In this document: positions 6,913-14,113 of the stretch, one piece after another
Layout of the letters: each line of letters begins with the position of its first letter
Numbering within the stretch: the stretch's first letter is position 1
Source of the DNA: Thermococci archaeon
GTDB lineage: Archaea; Methanobacteriota_B; Thermococci; Methanofastidiosales; B48-G16
Direction of reading: 5' to 3'
Assembly (NCBI GenBank): GCA_030668905.1
Contig: DAOVEQ010000005.1
Span: 1-16,112 of the forward strand
DNA length: 16,112 nt
The notes under the pieces: generated by a model
What the model saw: only the letters and a program-made list of their open reading frames with translations
Told to the model about the DNA's origin: nothing
Databases searched by the model: none
Program-made: the position numbers and the translations under genes

Positions 6913-7821
6913 TTATAATAGTTTTATGATTTTTTCTAGAGAATTCATAAACTTGACTAAAAAGGAATAAAATTCTGCTTTTTCAATTTTCGTTAATAAT
7001 AGGTGTTCTTCTGAGCCAAACGGAAATGCATCAACAGAAAGCAGCTTTGCTTTTTCATCCAGGTTTTGCCTATATTTATGATAAAGAGATAAAGCAAACC
7101 TTGTTTTAGTTATTATTTCACTGTGCAGAGCATCCAAGTCGATTTTAAACTTTTTTGACACCAAATAGACATCTATAAAATCTCTTTCCTTGATTCCTCT
7201 TCTCGTCAAAATGGCTCTTATCTTTTCACATAAAATTTCTCTTATGTCATAAACGTTAAACATTATTTTTGTTGTGTACTCTTCATAAATGTCTGGGAAC
7301 AAAAATTTCAGCTCTTTGGATTCTATCCCCAAGCTCCCCAGCCTAGCTCTTTTAATTGGAAAAAGAATTTTTTCAACAAAATTGATTTGTAATTTGATAA
7401 AAGAATTCATGCTGTCAATTGAAATATACCACAGTTTAAATGTTACTGTTTTATTGCTGCCGCCTAGCTCGATATATTTTTTATTATGCTTCTCGAACTT
7501 GAAATCAAAAGTTCTCTTCTTTGCTATATCTTCAAGAACATTTCCGATTTCCTGTATTTTTTTTGAAAGCATTTTCCTAACTCCTTTTTGAGTTGACCCT
7601 TTAAACAACCTTTGATTTATAAATGTGAAATCCAAGTCTTCTGAAAACCTATAATAATTAAGATAATATTTTATTAAGCAGCTGCCTCCTTTAAATGCAA
7701 ATTCCTCGCAAAGTTTTGTTTTTGATAAATCTAAAAGTATTTGATGAAGTAGAACATCCTTTTCTATGAGCTGTTTTCTTACACCTACTGTTTTTGCAAT
7801 TTCTTCAACAAATTCTCTCAT
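6913..7821 (-). CDS. abiEii: AbiEii-type nucleotidyltransferase toxin
   Basis: A 302-residue member of the AbiEii/AbiGii (DUF1814) branch of the MNT nucleotidyltransferase superfamily, the toxin of type IV AbiE systems. Related toxins add nucleotides to tRNA acceptor ends and halt translation; whether this one does is inferred. Motif I is clear: GGSCLIKYY (45-53) with RFSEDLDF (58-65), giving metal-binding D62 and D64. The C-terminal-domain motif K..AIL.RRG...RDF.D is present at residues 200-217. The usual IxxEI motif appears as IKLQINF (142-148), with Gln where Glu is common. The gene overlaps the upstream regulator by four bases (ATGA), as expected for a toxin-antitoxin pair. It is AT-rich compared with its neighbours, suggesting acquisition. 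Confidence 0.87.
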   Translation of the reverse strand: MREFVEEIAKTVGVRKQLIEKDVLLHQILLDLSKTKLCEEFAFKGGSCLIKYYLNYYRFSEDLDFTFINQRLFKGSTQKGVRKMLSKKIQEIGNVLEDIAKKRTFDFKFEKHNKKYIELGGSNKTVTFKLWYISIDSMNSFIKLQINFVEKILFPIKRARLGSLGIESKELKFLFPDIYEEYTTKIMFNVYDIREILCEKIRAILTRRGIKERDFIDVYLVSKKFKIDLDALHSEIITKTRFALSLYHKYRQNLDEKAKLLSVDAFPFGSEEHLLLTKIEKAEFYSFLVKFMNSLEKIIKLL

Positions 7822-8456
7822 TTTATCATCTTGACAATCTTTCTCACGCTTTTTGGATATTTTCTTCCATATTTCAGCAGCTTGTTTTTTGAAGCCTTTT
7901 CAATTAACTCAGAAACATCGAGTAAGATTTTTTCTGTCGGGACTCCTCTATACTTATAGAGATAAATAAAATCAAGGATTGTTTTTTCCATATTAGAATA
8001 CTTTATACCCTTTTTTTCTTTTATCCCAAAAAACAAAGAAGTTTTTATTTTTATAAACTTAAATTCATTATCGGCAATCTTAATTTCCTTTGCTCTAAAA
8101 ACCTTGTCATTTATAACATAATCTACTGTAAAAAACTCATGAGTCAAGTTATTCAGTTTCAAAGCGGTATACAGACCGAAATACCAGTTATCTACTCCCT
8201 TCAGCTTTAACCCATTTGCCACAAGCTCAAAACGACTCAAATTTATTTTTCCGAATTTTATCTCTTCCAAGGATTTAACATAGAAAATTCCTTTGAAGAT
8301 CCTTACTAAATATTTCCTTGCTAAAAGATAACGCACTATATCTTTGTAGTTTGCATCTATCTCTTTGCACAAAATTTTAAGATCACTCGCAGTTACAAAA
8401 CTCTTCCCAAGCCAAAGCTTTCTCATAATTAAACTCGCTTTTTTCATATGTATCAC
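7818..8456 (-). CDS. abiEi: AbiEi-like antitoxin / winged-helix transcriptional regulator
   Basis: A 212-residue protein directly upstream of the AbiEii toxin and overlapping it by four bases. The N-terminal third is helical and fits a winged-helix DNA-binding domain (SDLKILCKEIDANYKDIVR, then YLVRIFKGIFYVKSLEE), the usual arrangement in AbiEi antitoxins, which autorepress their promoter. The rest, with KLNNLTHEFFTVDYVIND and MEKTILDFIYLYKY, matches the AbiEi C-terminal antitoxin domain, where a MEKTILD-like motif is characteristic. The longest reading starts at GTG 8456; an ATG at 8447 is equally plausible because the TATA box places the transcription start near 8457. The protein is Lys/Ile-rich and basic. 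Confidence 0.8.
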   Translation of the reverse strand: MIHMKKASLIMRKLWLGKSFVTASDLKILCKEIDANYKDIVRYLLARKYLVRIFKGIFYVKSLEEIKFGKINLSRFELVANGLKLKGVDNWYFGLYTALKLNNLTHEFFTVDYVINDKVFRAKEIKIADNEFKFIKIKTSLFFGIKEKKGIKYSNMEKTILDFIYLYKYRGVPTEKILLDVSELIEKASKNKLLKYGRKYPKSVRKIVKMIK

Positions 8457-8479
8457 AATATACTAATTTTTACTACATT

Positions 8480-8489
8480 ATAATATAAA
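8480..8489 (-). promoter_or_regulatory. TATA box of the AbiE operon
   Basis: The minus strand reads TTTATATTAT, centred about 28 bases before the GTG at 8456. This predicts a leaderless message from GTG, or a nine-base leader to the ATG at 8447. Any autoregulatory operator should lie close by. Confidence 0.5.
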
Positions 8490-8565
8490 TTAAAAACGCA
8501 GATTTAAAAATCTTTTGGTCAGTGAGTTGGCTCTTTTCAAATGGCGAATGATAGAAAATATGTGG

Positions 8566-8593
8566 ATAATAAAAATAAAAATGTTTTTATTAT
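8566..8593 (-). terminator. AT-rich hairpin and T-tract between the fhs and AbiE operons
   Basis: Perfect 10-base arms, ATAATAAAAA (8566-8575) and TTTTTATTAT (8584-8593), flank an eight-base loop. On the minus strand this lies about 70 bases beyond the fhs stop and is T-rich on both sides of the loop, so it probably terminates the folate operon before the AbiE promoter. Confidence 0.45.
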
Positions 8594-8662
8594 AAAACAA
8601 AATAAAAAGTTACAACTATAAGATGATGCTTGAATTATTCAATCATACATATTTTTAACATA

Positions 8663-10246
8663 TCAAAAAAGACCTTTTATTTTTCCATTAACAATATCCA
8701 TATTTATGGCGGCAGGATTTTTTGGAAACCCTGGCATCGTCATGATCTCTCCACACAATGGAATTATGAATCCAGCACCATTGGCTATCTTTATATCTCT
8801 GACTGTTATCGAGAAATTTTTGGGCGCTCCGAGTTTTTTAGGATCGTCACTTAGCGAGTACTGCGTTTTTGCCATGCAGATCATCTTCTTATCCAAATCA
8901 TACTTTTCAAGATCTTTGATTGCCGAATCAGCTTTTTTTGTATATTTAACAGAATCAGCACCATATACATTCTCAGTTATCTTCTCTATCCTCTCTTTTA
9001 TAGTTTCGTTTAAATCATATAAAAATCTGAAATTATTTCTCTTTTTGCAGAGTTCGACTACTTTTTCTCCCAATTCTATTCCACCTTCTCCTCCTTTTTC
9101 ATAAACTTCGCATGTTACGGATTCCACCCCCTCTTTTCCACAGAGATTCTGTATTAAAGTAATATCTTCCTTTTTATCATTGGAAAATTTGTTAATAGCT
9201 ACAACTAACGGCACTCCAAAATTTTTTATATTCATTATATGTCTTTTCAGATTCTCGAATCCTTTTTCTAACGTTTCTCCATGTTTTTTCAACGATCTTA
9301 TAGTAGTAGTAAGAACAACGCAATCTACTTTTTCTTCCGCTACTCTACAGAAGATATCGAAATATTTTTCAGCTCCGAGATCTGATCCGAAACCAGCCTC
9401 TGTCACTACATAATCACAGTGTTGTAAAGCTATCTTCGTGGATATTAAAGAGTTCGTTCCATGAGCTATGTTTGCGAAAGGCCCCCCGTGAATAATTGCA
9501 GGAGTATTTTCCGTAGTTTGAACTAAATTAGGCTTTACTGCGTCTTTCAAGAGAATTGTCATTGCTCCCTGGACATTTAAATCTCCTGCTTTTATAATCT
9601 TTTTATCAAAGGAATACCCTACTATTATATCTGCCAGTCTCTTTTTTAGATCATTCAAGTTTTTTGAAAGGCAGAGAACTGCCATTACCTCTGAGGCTGC
9701 AGTTATGCTAAAAGATTCTTCCTGCATAAACGAGTCCAATCCTATAATTATTCTTCTCAATGCGCGATCATTCATATCCATAACTCTGTTCCATTCCACT
9801 TTTTCTATTTTTAACTCGTTTTTCCTGTATAAATGATTGGAGATCAATGCAGATAAAAGATTGTGAGCCGATGTTACCGCGTGCATGTCTCCTGTAAAAT
9901 GGAGATTTATATCATCCATAGGTATTACTTGCGAGTATCCTCCCCCACATGCACCTCCTTTCATCCCGAAAACGGGTCCTAAAGAAGGTTCTCTCAACGT
10001 TACGATGCTTTTTCTGTTCAGTTTCCATAGGGCCTGGGATAGTCCTATGGCGACAGTAGTTTTTCCCTCACCGAGAGGTGTAGGCGTATTTGCAGTGACC
10101 AGAATTAATTTCCCTCTTTTTTCTTTAGTACATAGAGGAATTTTAGCCTTGTATTTTCCAAGCGCCTCTATATCGAGCCCGATCTTTTCAGCTATCCTCT
10201 CTATTTCGAACATTTTTACGCTTTGGGCTATATCGTAATCATTCAT
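8663..10246 (-). CDS. fhs: Formate--tetrahydrofolate ligase (10-formyl-THF synthetase)
   Basis: A 527-residue cytoplasmic enzyme that reversibly joins formate and tetrahydrofolate to 10-formyl-THF at the cost of ATP. The P-loop TPLGEGKTT is at 56-64, and the family blocks REPSLGPVFGMKGGACGGGYSQV, DINLHFTGDMHAV and the C-terminal PGFPKNPAA are all present. It is slightly shorter than the 555-560 residues of acetogen enzymes. It is the last gene of a three-gene operon, overlapping the cyclodeaminase stop by four bases (ATGA), with GAGGAG five bases upstream. After formiminotransferase and cyclodeaminase it would run in reverse, releasing formate and making ATP, although biosynthetic use of formate is equally possible. 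No frameshift or lost motif is seen. Confidence 0.97.
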   Translation of the reverse strand: MNDYDIAQSVKMFEIERIAEKIGLDIEALGKYKAKIPLCTKEKRGKLILVTANTPTPLGEGKTTVAIGLSQALWKLNRKSIVTLREPSLGPVFGMKGGACGGGYSQVIPMDDINLHFTGDMHAVTSAHNLLSALISNHLYRKNELKIEKVEWNRVMDMNDRALRRIIIGLDSFMQEESFSITAASEVMAVLCLSKNLNDLKKRLADIIVGYSFDKKIIKAGDLNVQGAMTILLKDAVKPNLVQTTENTPAIIHGGPFANIAHGTNSLISTKIALQHCDYVVTEAGFGSDLGAEKYFDIFCRVAEEKVDCVVLTTTIRSLKKHGETLEKGFENLKRHIMNIKNFGVPLVVAINKFSNDKKEDITLIQNLCGKEGVESVTCEVYEKGGEGGIELGEKVVELCKKRNNFRFLYDLNETIKERIEKITENVYGADSVKYTKKADSAIKDLEKYDLDKKMICMAKTQYSLSDDPKKLGAPKNFSITVRDIKIANGAGFIIPLCGEIMTMPGFPKNPAAINMDIVNGKIKGLF

Positions 10247-10782
10247 AAAAACTCCTCAACTATTTTTAGGACATCATTTTTAAGAGTTTCTCCATTTTTT
10301 TCTATCTTGCTATATTTTTTCTCTATATCTTTTACAAAAGCTTCGTCCTTGATGTACTTAGTATTTATTTTAATGTTTAAAACAGCACCTTTTATTCCCG
10401 AATATGCGAGAAGTGCAGCCACTCCTATATCGGTAATCGCAGATTTCTTTCCTTTTTTACTGATCTCTTTTAACTCCTCTAAGACTTCAAGACATTTTTC
10501 TGATGTTTCTAAAGGTACTAAACTTGCTTTTTTGAGTGCTTCTTTTTTTAATTCTTTATTTTTTGTTTTATAGGCTAACATGACTTCTTTAAAAGCTTCT
10601 TCATCTTTCTCCACGAGTTCTTCAAGATCACTTCTAAGATTTTCCAGGCTTTCAGCCTGTATATTAGAAAGATTGCAGACCATTAACCCGAGACACGACG
10701 CGAGTACACCGACTAACGCTGAAACACTTCCACCTCCTGGAACGGGGTCTTTTGAAGCCAATCTATCTAAAAACTCCTTCAT
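10243..10782 (-). CDS. fchA: Formimino-THF cyclodeaminase / methenyl-THF cyclohydrolase family protein
   Basis: A 179-residue all-helical enzyme of the FTCD C-terminal (cyclodeaminase) family. Family members turn 5-formimino-THF into 5,10-methenyl-THF plus ammonia, and the FchA branch hydrolyses methenyl-THF to 10-formyl-THF. The signature DPVPGGGSVSAL lies at residues 12-23, followed by a small-residue-rich helix (VGVLASCLGLMV). I chose ATG 10782 over ATG 10788: the GGAGG at 10791-10795 is eight bases from the former but only two from the latter, and 10782 gives a four-base ATGA overlap with the formiminotransferase. It also overlaps fhs by four bases. Without an adjacent FolD, it may supply the cyclohydrolase step too; that is inference. 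Confidence 0.9.
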   Translation of the reverse strand: MKEFLDRLASKDPVPGGGSVSALVGVLASCLGLMVCNLSNIQAESLENLRSDLEELVEKDEEAFKEVMLAYKTKNKELKKEALKKASLVPLETSEKCLEVLEELKEISKKGKKSAITDIGVAALLAYSGIKGAVLNIKINTKYIKDEAFVKDIEKKYSKIEKNGETLKNDVLKIVEEFL

Positions 10783-11663
10783 TCCCATATCCTCCCTTCA
10801 AAAATTTGATCTTTCTTGAAATTCTCAAGTTTGAGGTAAAAATCTGCTACATCTATGAGCGAATCCATCGGTGTTAATCCTATTATCTCACTTCCAATTA
10901 TAGAGGCCCCATATCTATCCGCCTCGCTCTTTATCATCTCAAAAACTCTATATATCGGTGTTTTTTTATAATTTGTAAGGTTCATAGAAACCTGAACGAT
11001 TCCCCTCTCTTTTATCTCGAATCCGAGAGCTTTTACATACCTCAATCCTCCATTTTTGAACCTCACGGCTTTTGCTATTTTCTTTGCGATACTCAGATCG
11101 TTAGTGGCCAAATTTACGTTAAAAGCTATCAGGAACTCGCGAGCGCCTACAGCAGTAATTCCCGCAGTTGGATGAATTTTGTCTCCAAAATCCGGAGGTC
11201 TTTTATCCATGTTTTCTTTGAGCCACTCAAACTCTCCTTTTCTTATATTGGCTAAGTTCTTTCTTCCGGAAATTTTTGCTGCTTCCTCGTATAAATAGAC
11301 AGGTATTTCTAACTCATTCCATATTCTTTCCCCGAGCTTTTCAGCAATTGACACACACTCTTTCATACTCACATCGGAAACGGGAATGAAGGGGATAACA
11401 TCCGTTGCTCCCATTCTTGGATGTTCTCCATTATGTTTATTGAGATCTATAAGCTCTGAAGCTTTTTTGCATCCCCTGAAGGCTGCTTCTCCAATATTTT
11501 TTGGATTGCCAATAAATGTTACTACAGTTCTGTTGTGATCCTTATCATGCTCGTAGTCTAGAATTTTAATACCTTCAACACTCTTTATGGCATCAAGTAT
11601 TTTGTTTATATTTTCTATGTTTCTCCCTTCGCTGAAGTTTGGAACACACTCTATTATTTTCAT
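10779..11663 (-). CDS. Glutamate formiminotransferase
   Basis: A 294-residue enzyme corresponding to the formiminotransferase half of mammalian FTCD. It moves the formimino group of N-formimino-L-glutamate, a histidine-degradation intermediate, to THF. It starts with MKIIECVPNFSEGRN. HNGEHPRMGATDVIPF (77-92) carries His81, equivalent to the catalytic His82 of the pig enzyme, and the second subdomain has NVNLATNDLSIAKKIAKAVR. An open frame extends upstream to 11888 but runs through rnp4 on the other strand and lacks family similarity, so the start is ATG 11663, supported by a TATA-like element about 27 bases upstream. The gene leads the one-carbon operon. No histidine-degradation gene (hutH, hutU, hutI) is in the window. 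Confidence 0.95.
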   Translation of the reverse strand: MKIIECVPNFSEGRNIENINKILDAIKSVEGIKILDYEHDKDHNRTVVTFIGNPKNIGEAAFRGCKKASELIDLNKHNGEHPRMGATDVIPFIPVSDVSMKECVSIAEKLGERIWNELEIPVYLYEEAAKISGRKNLANIRKGEFEWLKENMDKRPPDFGDKIHPTAGITAVGAREFLIAFNVNLATNDLSIAKKIAKAVRFKNGGLRYVKALGFEIKERGIVQVSMNLTNYKKTPIYRVFEMIKSEADRYGASIIGSEIIGLTPMDSLIDVADFYLKLENFKKDQIFEGRIWE

Positions 11664-11682
11664 ACTAATGCATAAACTTTTA

Positions 11683-11697
11683 TTTTTTAAAAGCTTT
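11683..11697. promoter_or_regulatory. Shared divergent promoter between the formiminotransferase operon and rnp4
   Basis: One AT block, TTTTTTAAAAG with flanking A/T, lies 61 bases of gap between two divergent starts. Leftward it sits about 27 bases before ATG 11663 (leaderless). Rightward it predicts initiation near 11715, just before ATG 11725. Because the block is nearly palindromic, one site could serve both directions; this is inferred from spacing only. Confidence 0.45.
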
Positions 11698-11724
11698 CCT
11701 TTTCCAATGAGAAATAAAACCATC

Positions 11725-12006
11725 ATGAAAAGAAGAGCTTTGAGAAGTATCAATGCGCTATTCAAAAGAGCAGACAGCGTCTTTGAAGAAAGTCCGGAAC
11801 TTGCAGATAGGTATGCGCAGATAGCGAGAAGGATAAGTTTGAGATGCAGGGTAAGAACCCCAAAAAGATGGAAGAGAAGATACTGCAAAAAATGTCATAA
11901 GTTCCTGAAACCCGGTATAAACGCGAGAGTAAGACTGAGGAACAAAAAAATTGTAATAACATGTTTAGAATGTAAAAATATAGTGAGAATCCCATACAAA
12001 AATTAA
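11725..12006 (+). CDS. rnp4: Ribonuclease P protein component 4 (Rpp21 type)
   Basis: A 93-residue protein subunit of archaeal RNase P, which helps the catalytic RNA remove 5' leaders from pre-tRNA. The N-terminal helical part (INALFKRADSVF, then PELADRYAQIARRISLRC) and RVRTPKRWKRRYCKKC are typical of archaeal Rnp4. The zinc ribbon is CKKC plus CLEC, separated by about 20 residues and followed by RIPY. Upstream in-frame ATGs exist at 11707 and 11587; I chose 11725 because the predicted transcription start near 11715 falls after 11707 and the family N-terminus matches. The protein is strongly basic, as expected for RNA binding. The gene converges on topA with overlapping stop codons. Confidence 0.9.
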   Translation: MKRRALRSINALFKRADSVFEESPELADRYAQIARRISLRCRVRTPKRWKRRYCKKCHKFLKPGINARVRLRNKKIVITCLECKNIVRIPYKN

Positions 12007-13991
12007 CTTTTCTTGGGACATTTGGGGTTTATACAGAACTTCCATCTTCCTATTCTGAGGATAGGATACCTGCACTCACATATCTTTTTCGTGTTTGCAA
12101 TTTTTCCCTTCTGCGGGAGTGGAAACGAGTTTTTACATTTAGGATAATTTGAACATCCTACAAATCTCTTTCCAGTCTTTTTTGAAGTTATTATCCTAAG
12201 ATCACCGCCGCATTCTGGACATTTCCCCATGATATTATTATTTTTTTCCGTTACTCTGAAAGCTTCTGCAATTTCTTTTCCTATTTCTTCTTCTTTATTT
12301 CTAAAATCTTCAAAAATTTTTATTAATTTCGATTTTGCTTCTTTGATTACCTCTTCCCTTTTAGCTTTTCCCTCATAAACACTCTCCATCTCTTTTTCAA
12401 AATGTCTTGTGAGTTTAACAGAAACTATATCCTTACAATATTTTTCTAAGGTATCAACTATTTTTTCACCGAGCTCTGTAACCTCTATCTGCATTCCTTT
12501 TATGTAGTTTCTGTTGTAGAGAATATCAAGTATCGCGGCTCTCGTTGCTTTTGTTCCTATACCCAGCTTTTCCATCTCTTTTATTACAGAAGCAGGATTA
12601 TATCTTGGAGGAGGCTTTGTTTCTTTTTCTTCCACGACTATCTTATCGATCTTTATCACTTCATCTTTGCTGAGGTCGGGGAGTGACTTGTCCTCAGTTT
12701 TTGTATACCTTCCATAGTATCTGAGCCACCCTTCTTTTACTGTTCTGATTCCTCTCGCCACAAATATGTATTTATCTACCTTTATATCAGCTCTTATACT
12801 TTCTTTAACGGCATTTTCGCTGAAATGTGAGATAAACCTATGAACTATAAGATCGTAAACTTTTTTCTCATTTCCATATATCTTTTTTAACTCCCCTGTA
12901 GGATAGATAGCCGGATGGGCCGGATCTTCTTTCTTCCCCTGTGTAGGTACGAATTTTCCCCTTTCAAGAATTTTTTCTGCCAGGGGATACTCTTTTTTTA
13001 AATTTTTTAATATTCCTTTAAAGTTTATAGATTTCGGGAGCTTTTGTGACGAAGTTCTTGGATAAGATATCAATCCCGATTCATACAATGCCTGCGCTAT
13101 TCTCTGAGTGTTTTTTGGCGAGAATCCAAAGTTTTTATAACATTCTGCCTGTAAAATTCCAAGATCCATTGGTATTGGAGGCCTTATACTCTTTTTAGTT
13201 TTTTTAATGCTATCTACAACACCATCTTTTCCTTCACAGTCTCTTTTTATCTTCTCAGCTTCTTCTTTTTCTAATCTTTCGGCGTAAGCAGCTTTTACTT
13301 CTATACCTTCCTTTTCAAAGAGAATATAGAGTTCGTAATATATCTCGGGCTTAAAAGCTCTGATCTCTTTTTCTCTCTGGACAAGAAAATAAAGAGTCGG
13401 CGTCTGGACTCTACCCGCGGAAAGCATTATAAATCTGCCAATTGTTCTTTCCATGGATGAAGAAAGTGCTTTTGATGTATTTATTCCCCAGATCCAGTCC
13501 AGTTCATGTCTCGTTAAACCTGATTCTATCATAGGGAAGTTTGGAGGATGGAGGTTCGCAAAAGCTTCCTGAAGTTCGTTTTTGGTAAGTGTGGAAAACT
13601 TCATTCTTTTTGCTTGTTTCGGGTCCGTTCTGCATGCAAACCTTAAAGCATTGTAGCCTATTACACTCCCCTCTATATCATAATCGCAGGCATTTACGAA
13701 CTCATTACAATCTTTAGCCAGTTTTTTCAATGTTGTCTCATAATCTTTAACATATCTAGAGTTCTCATTGTATTTATAAACAGGTACCCAGCCGTAATCA
13801 AAGAAAGGATAATCATCTATGGGTCTTACCTGTCTTAGGGAATAAATATGCCCCACAGCAGAAGCTATGACGATATCTTTATCTTTTATGACATAATAAC
13901 TAACTTTCTTATTCTTCTTCTGAAGAGGTTTACCCAGAGAGTTTGCTATTTTATTGGCGACATTCGGTTTCTCTGTCAGAATAAGCATCAT
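12003..13991 (-). CDS. topA: DNA topoisomerase I (type IA), archaeal
   Basis: A 662-residue type IA topoisomerase that relaxes negative supercoils and decatenates by single-strand passage. The Toprim domain starts at the N-terminus: E7 in LTEKPNVANKIA and the acidic cluster DYDIEG with D103, D105 and E107. The nucleophile is Y310 in ESGLISYPRTSSQK. Two C-terminal zinc fingers are visible: C591, C594, C613, C619 (CPEC, then CSNYPKC) and C638, C640, C653, C658 (CEC, then CINPKC). GRVQTPTL (193-200) is a family hallmark. Tandem start codons ATGATG at 13991 and 13988 sit about 28 bases after a TATA box, so the mRNA is probably leaderless. The stop codon overlaps that of rnp4. Confidence 0.97.
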   Translation of the reverse strand: MMLILTEKPNVANKIANSLGKPLQKKNKKVSYYVIKDKDIVIASAVGHIYSLRQVRPIDDYPFFDYGWVPVYKYNENSRYVKDYETTLKKLAKDCNEFVNACDYDIEGSVIGYNALRFACRTDPKQAKRMKFSTLTKNELQEAFANLHPPNFPMIESGLTRHELDWIWGINTSKALSSSMERTIGRFIMLSAGRVQTPTLYFLVQREKEIRAFKPEIYYELYILFEKEGIEVKAAYAERLEKEEAEKIKRDCEGKDGVVDSIKKTKKSIRPPIPMDLGILQAECYKNFGFSPKNTQRIAQALYESGLISYPRTSSQKLPKSINFKGILKNLKKEYPLAEKILERGKFVPTQGKKEDPAHPAIYPTGELKKIYGNEKKVYDLIVHRFISHFSENAVKESIRADIKVDKYIFVARGIRTVKEGWLRYYGRYTKTEDKSLPDLSKDEVIKIDKIVVEEKETKPPPRYNPASVIKEMEKLGIGTKATRAAILDILYNRNYIKGMQIEVTELGEKIVDTLEKYCKDIVSVKLTRHFEKEMESVYEGKAKREEVIKEAKSKLIKIFEDFRNKEEEIGKEIAEAFRVTEKNNNIMGKCPECGGDLRIITSKKTGKRFVGCSNYPKCKNSFPLPQKGKIANTKKICECRYPILRIGRWKFCINPKCPKKS

Positions 13992-14013
13992 TGAGAACTT
14001 TGTAAACTCAGTT

Positions 14014-14025
14014 CATTTATAAATC
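14014..14025 (-). promoter_or_regulatory. TATA box of topA
   Basis: The minus strand reads GATTTATAAATG, centred about 28 bases before ATG 13991. Transcription should begin at or within a few bases of the start codon. Confidence 0.6.
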
Positions 14026-14060
14026 TTTGGGAGTATTGTGAGGGTATCAACCGAAATGTT

Positions 14061-14069
14061 TTTATATAA
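14061..14069 (+). promoter_or_regulatory. TATA box of the beta-propeller gene
   Basis: TTTATATAA lies about 48 bases before ATG 14114, predicting a leader of some 22 bases. That leader contains AGGGTGA at 14103-14109, four bases before the start codon, so this gene uses a ribosome binding site, unlike leaderless topA across the gap. Confidence 0.6.
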
Positions 14070-14113
14070 CAAATGAGTATACTAAAGTAGGATTATGAAA
14101 ATAGGGTGAACAA

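Noticed and set aside
11587..11724. 46-codon N-terminal extension of rnp4
   Set aside because: It overlaps the formiminotransferase start antisense, is hydrophobic unlike the family N-terminus, and lies upstream of the predicted transcription start.
11664..11888. 75-codon N-terminal extension of the formiminotransferase frame
   Set aside because: It runs antisense through the conserved rnp4 coding region, has no family similarity, and would bypass the TATA-like element and the canonical MKIIECVPNFSEG start.
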